Shown: positions 5,665 through 8,828 of the stretch, one piece after another
How positions within the stretch are numbered: the stretch's first letter is position 1
Layout: every line of letters starts with the position of its first letter
Origin: an uncultured beta proteobacterium
Lineage (GTDB): Bacteria > Pseudomonadota > Gammaproteobacteria > Burkholderiales > Rhodocyclaceae
Assembly (NCBI GenBank): GCA_903917505.1
Contig: CAIXAY010000246.1
Coordinates: 1-8,828 of the forward strand
DNA length: 8,828 nucleotides
Direction: 5' to 3'
The notes under the pieces: model-generated
The model's database searches: none
Told to the model about the DNA's origin: nothing
Seen by the model: only the letters and a program-made list of their open reading frames with translations
Made by a program: the position numbers and the translations under genes

Positions 5665-6789
5665 ATGAAACTTGCGCAGTTCATTACCGCCCACATCGAA
5701 GAGATCCTCGTCGACTGGGACCTGTTCGCCGAAACCCTGCGTCCGGCGGCCAGCGATATTTCGATCGCCGAACTGCGCGATCATGGCCGCGGCGTCCTGC
5801 AGGAAATCGCCCGCAACATGGAAACCGAAGGCAGCGTCGAAGACCAGGCCGAGAAAGCCCTGGCCAACCCGCCCGAAATCGACGCCGGCAGCGCCGCCGC
5901 GGCGCACGGCGAGGCGCGCCACGACCATGGCTTCACCCTGCTGCAGCTCACCGCCGAATACCGCGCCTTGCGCGCCAGCGTGCTGCGCCTGTGGATGCCG
6001 CGCATCACCAGTTTCACCGAGCAGCGCGCCAACGAACTGGTGCGCTTCAACGCCGCCATCGACCAGGCCATGGCCGAGTCGGCGTGCACCTTTTCCGAAA
6101 AGAATGCGCAGGTGCGCGACACCTTCCTGGCCATCCTCGGGCACGACCTGCGCAGCCCGCTGGCGACCATGACCATGGCCGGCGACTATCTGACGCGAGC
6201 GAACGTCGGCACCGAGGCGACGCTGCATACCGGCGCGCGGGTCAAGCGCAGCGCGGCGACCATGGTCAGAATGGTCGGCGACCTGCTCGAATACGCGTGC
6301 ACCCAGCTCGGCGGCAAGTTGCCGATCACGCGGCAGCTCGCCGACGTCCGCGAAATCTGCCTGGCGGCGCTGGCCGACGCGCAGGCCGCGCATCCCGACT
6401 GCACTTTCGAATTCGAATCCACGGGCGAGCTCTGCGACGATTTCGACAGCCTGCGCCTGCAGCAGGTCTTCGCCAACCTGCTGTCCAACGCCGCGCAATA
6501 CCGCGCCAAGAATTCCGCCGTGACCCTGGGCGCGCGCGGCGAAGCGGCCGAGATCGTCGTGCTGGTCCGAAATTTCGGCCCGGTCATCCCGGCGGCATCG
6601 CAGCAGGAAATTTTCAAGCCGCTGGTGCGCCTGCACGCCGAAGACGGCTTGGCGACCAGCCTCGGCCTGGGTCTCTTCATCGCCCGCGAAATCACCCTTG
6701 CCCATGGCGGCAGCATAAGCGTCGAATCGGACGCGACTTCGGGAACTGTGTTCACATTGCGCTTTCCCAGGAATCAGACGCTCGCCTGA
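5665..6789 (+). CDS. Soluble sensor histidine kinase with RsbRD_N-like N-terminal domain
   Basis: This 374-residue kinase has no membrane segment and should sense a cytoplasmic signal. Residues about 1-135 resemble the RsbRD_N (RsbT co-antagonist N-terminal) alpha-helical domain, including HGFTLLQLTAEYRALRASVL, which in other proteins sits in front of STAS or kinase modules. HisKA follows, with GHDLRSPL and phospho-acceptor His160. The HATPase has the N box NLLSNAAQ (271-277), a divergent G1 (NFGPVIP, 303-309, with Asn for the usual Asp and Val for the second Gly) and G2 GLGLF (334-338). It ends soon after the HATPase, with no receiver or HPt. The start at 5665 has a weak GGA seven bases before it. 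It follows the NtrC-type regulator by 123 bases beyond a probable terminator. It may phosphorylate that regulator or modulate the hybrid kinase's output; neither is shown by sequence. Confidence 0.88.
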   Translation: MKLAQFITAHIEEILVDWDLFAETLRPAASDISIAELRDHGRGVLQEIARNMETEGSVEDQAEKALANPPEIDAGSAAAAHGEARHDHGFTLLQLTAEYRALRASVLRLWMPRITSFTEQRANELVRFNAAIDQAMAESACTFSEKNAQVRDTFLAILGHDLRSPLATMTMAGDYLTRANVGTEATLHTGARVKRSAATMVRMVGDLLEYACTQLGGKLPITRQLADVREICLAALADAQAAHPDCTFEFESTGELCDDFDSLRLQQVFANLLSNAAQYRAKNSAVTLGARGEAAEIVVLVRNFGPVIPAASQQEIFKPLVRLHAEDGLATSLGLGLFIAREITLAHGGSISVESDATSGTVFTLRFPRNQTLA

Positions 6790-6848
6790 GAAGGCCCTGT
6801 CCGTTCGAAGCGCGGCCGCGCACGCGCATCGGGCATGGTACCGCCGGC

Positions 6849-6856
6849 AGGAGGAG
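6849..6856 (+). promoter_or_regulatory. Strong ribosome binding site of the HAD gene
   Basis: AGGAGGAG is a near-perfect Shine-Dalgarno located 10 bases before ATG 6867. It fixes the start of the HAD gene even though the same frame stays open far upstream through the regulator and kinase region. It is the strongest ribosome site among the plus-strand genes here. Confidence 0.75.
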
Positions 6857-6866
6857 ATTATCAGCC

Positions 6867-7595
6867 ATGCAAGATAGCGATTCGCGGTCACCCCGGCACG
6901 AGATCAAGGCGCTGATCTTCGACGTCTTCGGCACCCTGGTCGATTGGCGCGGCTCGATCGCGCGTGAAGCGGAACTGGTCCTTGCGCCGCTCGGCATCGC
7001 GCTCGACTGGCTGGCTTTTGCCGACGCCTGGCAGCGGCACTATCAGCCAGCGCTCGAAGAGGTGCGCTCGGGACGCAGGCCGTTCACCCGGCTTGACCGC
7101 CTGCACCGGCGCAACCTCGATCTCGTCGTCGAGCAATTTTCGATCGGCCAGCTCGACGAAGCGGCGCGCCGGCGACTCAATCTCGCCTGGCGCCGCCTCG
7201 ACGCCTGGCCCGATGCCGCCGCCGGCCTTGCCGCCTTGCGCCCGAATTACCTGCTGGCGCCGTGCTCGAACGGCAGCATCGCGCAGATGGTCGCGCTGGC
7301 ACGGCGCAACGGCTTCGTCTGGGACGCCATTCTCGGCGCCGAGCTGGCGCGCGATTACAAGCCCAAACCCAGCGTCTACCTGAGCGCCGCAACGGCCTTC
7401 GGTCTCGAGCCGGCGCAGACGATGATGGTCGCAGCCCATTCATTCGACCTCGCCGCCGCGGCGGCAGCCGGCCTGCACACCGCGTTTCTGGCCCGCCCGG
7501 ACGAATTCGGACGCGGCCGGGGCGAGGCGCAGCCCGGGCTGGCGGTCGACCTTTCGCTGTCCAGCCTGCTTGACCTGGCCCGCGCGCTGGCCTGA
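6867..7595 (+). CDS. HAD-superfamily hydrolase, haloacid dehalogenase type II group
   Basis: This 242-residue soluble protein has the usual length of type II haloacid dehalogenases. Motif I is FDVFGTLVDW with nucleophile Asp19; motif II is CSNGS (133-137); motif III is RDYKPKPSVY with Lys165; the acidic motif is VAAHSFD with Asp194. Members classically hydrolyse the C-halogen bond of short 2-haloacids through an Asp-ester, but many annotated homologues have other or unknown substrates. In the L-2-haloacid dehalogenase reference motif (SSNAWD) a Ser and an Asn assist catalysis; here the aligned residues are Ala, Ala and His, so true dehalogenase activity is uncertain. The start is fixed by AGGAGGAG. 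It lies 77 bases after the kinase with no clear terminator, so read-through from the kinase is possible. The family call is firm and the substrate is not. Confidence 0.9.
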   Translation: MQDSDSRSPRHEIKALIFDVFGTLVDWRGSIAREAELVLAPLGIALDWLAFADAWQRHYQPALEEVRSGRRPFTRLDRLHRRNLDLVVEQFSIGQLDEAARRRLNLAWRRLDAWPDAAAGLAALRPNYLLAPCSNGSIAQMVALARRNGFVWDAILGAELARDYKPKPSVYLSAATAFGLEPAQTMMVAAHSFDLAAAAAAGLHTAFLARPDEFGRGRGEAQPGLAVDLSLSSLLDLARALA

Positions 7596-7650
7596 TCCGT
7601 ACCATGCCAACGTACTATTTTCGGCGGCAGGATATGCAGCCGTAAAGGAA

Positions 7651-7685
7651 CATTGCCCATTGCCCCACGGTCATTGTTATCATTG
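7651..7685 (+). repeat. Four direct copies of CATTG upstream of the RND permease
   Basis: CATTG begins at 7651, 7658, 7672 and 7681, and the first two form a perfect tandem CATTGCC pair. The cluster overlaps a -10-like TATCAT (7678-7683, five of six matches). A TTGCCC at 7653-7658 would be the -35, but the spacer is 19 bases. The region is therefore a plausible promoter with repeated operator half-sites for the pump gene. The repeat is visible; the regulatory role is inference. Confidence 0.3.
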
Positions 7686-7696
7686 GCGGTTTAGAA

Positions 7697-7702
7697 AGGG
7701 AG
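7697..7702 (+). promoter_or_regulatory. Ribosome binding site that favours the GTG start of the RND permease
   Basis: AGGGAG lies 8 bases before GTG 7711 but 14 bases before the in-frame ATG at 7717. The spacing favours GTG, giving a protein beginning MSMVQLALRRPYTF. The choice changes only two residues. Confidence 0.6.
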
Positions 7703-7710
7703 TTCCGCCC

Positions 7711-8828
7711 GTGTCCATGGTTCAGTTGGCGTTGCGCCGGCCCTACACCTTCATCGTCATGGCGATGCTGATCGTGTTGGCGACGCCGTTCGCATTGCTC
7801 AGCATGCCAACCGACATCTTCCCGGAAATCAACATTCCGGTGATCAGCATCATCTGGAATTACAATGGCCTGCCGGCGCAGGAAATGGGCCAGCGCATCG
7901 CCGGCCAGAGCGAGCGCGGGCTGACCACGACGGTGAGCGATATCGAGCATATCGAATCGCAGTCGCTCGCCGGTGTCACCATCATCAAGGTCTTTTTTCA
8001 GCCGACGGCCAACGTCCAGACGGCCATCGCCCAGGTCGTCGCGGCGATGCAGACGCAGGTGCGCCAGTTGCCGCCGGGCATCACGCCGCCGCTGGTGATC
8101 AAGTACTCGGCCTCGAGCATCCCGGTCGTGCAGCTCGCCCTGTCGAGCCCGACCCTGCCCGAGAACGCGGTCTTCGACGCGGCGGTCAATACCCTGCGCC
8201 CGCGCCTCATCACCATCGCCGGCACGGCCATTCCCTTCCCCTACGGCGGCAAGAACCGCATCGTCTCGATCGACCTCGACACCGCCGCGCTGCAGGCGCG
8301 TGGCCTGGCGCCCGCCGACGTGGTCAACGCGGTCAACCTGCAGAACCTGATCCTGCCCTCGGGCACCGCCAAGTTCGGCGGCACCGAGTATACGGTCAAG
8401 ATGAACGGCTCGCCCGACGTGCTCGCCGGCCTCGGCGATCTGCCGGTGCGCACCAGCGGCAACGCCACGACCTATCTGCGCGACGTGGCGCAGGTGCGCG
8501 ACGGTTTCTCGCCGCAAACCAATATCGTCCGTCAGGACGGCGCGCGCGGCGTGCTGCTCTCGGTGCTGAAAAACGGCGGCGCGTCCACCCTCGACATCGT
8601 CGCCAACATCAAGGCGATGTTGCCGCGCGTCGCGCCCGTGCTGCCGCCGGACGTCAAAGTGACGCCGCTGTTCGACCAGTCGGTGTTCGTCAAGGCGGCG
8701 GTCAAGGGCGTCGTCTTCGAAGCGCTGATCGCCGCCGCGCTGACTGCGGCGATGGTGCTGCTCTTCCTCGGCAACTGGCGCAGCACGCTGATCATCGCGC
8801 TGACGATTCCGCTGTCCATCCTGGCGTC
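7711..8828 (+). CDS. RND efflux transporter permease subunit, AcrB/HAE1-like (partial, runs off right edge)
   Basis: The first 372 residues are present, about one third of a typical 1000-1050 residue RND permease. Such proteins are inner-membrane proton-driven trimers that export drugs, solvents or metals with a periplasmic adaptor and an outer-membrane channel. TM1 covers about residues 12-32, followed by the hallmark MPTDIFPEINIPV. The periplasmic porter region runs to about 330 (FQPTANVQTAIAQV, LPPGITPPLV, VSIDLDTAALQARGL). TM2 is about 334-353 with LFLGNWRSTLI leading into TM3. The TM4 Asp pair of the proton relay lies beyond the window. No adaptor gene is found upstream, where a HAD gene sits instead, so an adaptor would have to be downstream. 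GTG 7711 is preferred over ATG 7717 from the ribosome site. The substrate class cannot be told from this fragment. Confidence 0.93.
   Translation, partial: MSMVQLALRRPYTFIVMAMLIVLATPFALLSMPTDIFPEINIPVISIIWNYNGLPAQEMGQRIAGQSERGLTTTVSDIEHIESQSLAGVTIIKVFFQPTANVQTAIAQVVAAMQTQVRQLPPGITPPLVIKYSASSIPVVQLALSSPTLPENAVFDAAVNTLRPRLITIAGTAIPFPYGGKNRIVSIDLDTAALQARGLAPADVVNAVNLQNLILPSGTAKFGGTEYTVKMNGSPDVLAGLGDLPVRTSGNATTYLRDVAQVRDGFSPQTNIVRQDGARGVLLSVLKNGGASTLDIVANIKAMLPRVAPVLPPDVKVTPLFDQSVFVKAAVKGVVFEALIAAALTAAMVLLFLGNWRSTLIIALTIPLSILA

Noticed and set aside
6810..6821. Perfect 12-bp palindrome GCGCGGCCGCGC between the kinase and HAD genes
   Set aside because: Self-complementary G/C runs are expected by chance in DNA this GC-rich; it has no loop and no T-tract, so it is not a terminator.
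5247..6866. Upstream extension of the HAD gene's open frame across the regulator and kinase region
   Set aside because: The extension is Arg/Pro/Ala-rich out-of-frame sequence of two real genes; the HAD protein starts at 6867 behind a strong ribosome site.
5584..6891. 435-codon minus-strand frame opposite the soluble kinase
   Set aside because: No domain-like sequence; the sense strand encodes the H, N and G2 boxes of a kinase.
572..7710. Sigma54 -24/-12 promoters in the intergenic gaps, which would tie targets to the NtrC-type regulator
   Set aside because: I looked for GG-N10-GC elements in the gaps at 572-879, 3892-4110, 5542-5664 and 7596-7710 and found none with acceptable flanking bases and spacing.
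7615..8517. 300-codon minus-strand frame opposite the RND permease
   Set aside because: The composition is that of an antisense shadow; the plus strand shows unmistakable RND permease sequence from 7711.
1..8828. CRISPR arrays, tRNA or rRNA genes, insertion sequences, phage attachment sites
   Set aside because: I saw no regularly spaced repeats, cloverleaf-like segments, transposase motifs or terminal inverted repeats anywhere in the window.

Overview
The window is GC-rich bacterial DNA with the strong third-position G/C bias of a high-GC Gram-negative. The protein styles fit a betaproteobacterium, probably a Rhodocyclales-type organism (Azoarcus, Thauera, Dechloromonas, Accumulibacter relatives): an RND permease beginning with an RRPYTF motif, a PRC-barrel protein ending in FDKDHLP, and an NtrC-type regulator. 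The lineage is an inference from protein style; there is no rRNA or other marker gene in view.

Layout. Positions 1-571 hold two minus-strand genes in a short operon: a PRC-barrel protein (571 to 179) followed 16 bases later by a small one-pass membrane protein that runs off the left edge. A 308-base divergent intergenic region (572-879) separates them from a plus-strand signalling block. That block has a 1003-residue membrane hybrid histidine kinase (880-3891), a 476-residue sigma54-dependent NtrC-family response regulator (4111-5541) and a 374-residue soluble histidine kinase with an RsbRD_N-like sensor domain (5665-6789). Next come a HAD-superfamily protein of the haloacid dehalogenase type II group (6867-7595) and the N-terminal 372 residues of an RND efflux permease (7711 to the right edge).

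How the genes may work together. The three signalling genes are collinear and separated by 219 and 123 bases, so they probably have partly separate promoters. The simplest reading is that one or both kinases feed the NtrC-type regulator. The hybrid kinase carries a receiver but no HPt domain, and none is encoded here, so either the receiver modulates the kinase in cis or an unlinked HPt completes a relay. I found no convincing -24/-12 sigma54 promoter in the window's intergenic regions, so the regulator's targets are not evident here. The HAD and RND genes look like neighbours rather than parts of the signalling circuit, although the regulator could control the pump.

Most of the window is recognisable and ordinary. 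The items most worth a second look are the unusual kinase/regulator grouping, Asn in place of Asp in the G1 box of both kinases, the GSFTGA form of the regulator's sigma54-contact loop, and several short dyads or repeats in the intergenic regions: 588-615, 729-745, 4089-4102, 5593-5625 and 7651-7685.
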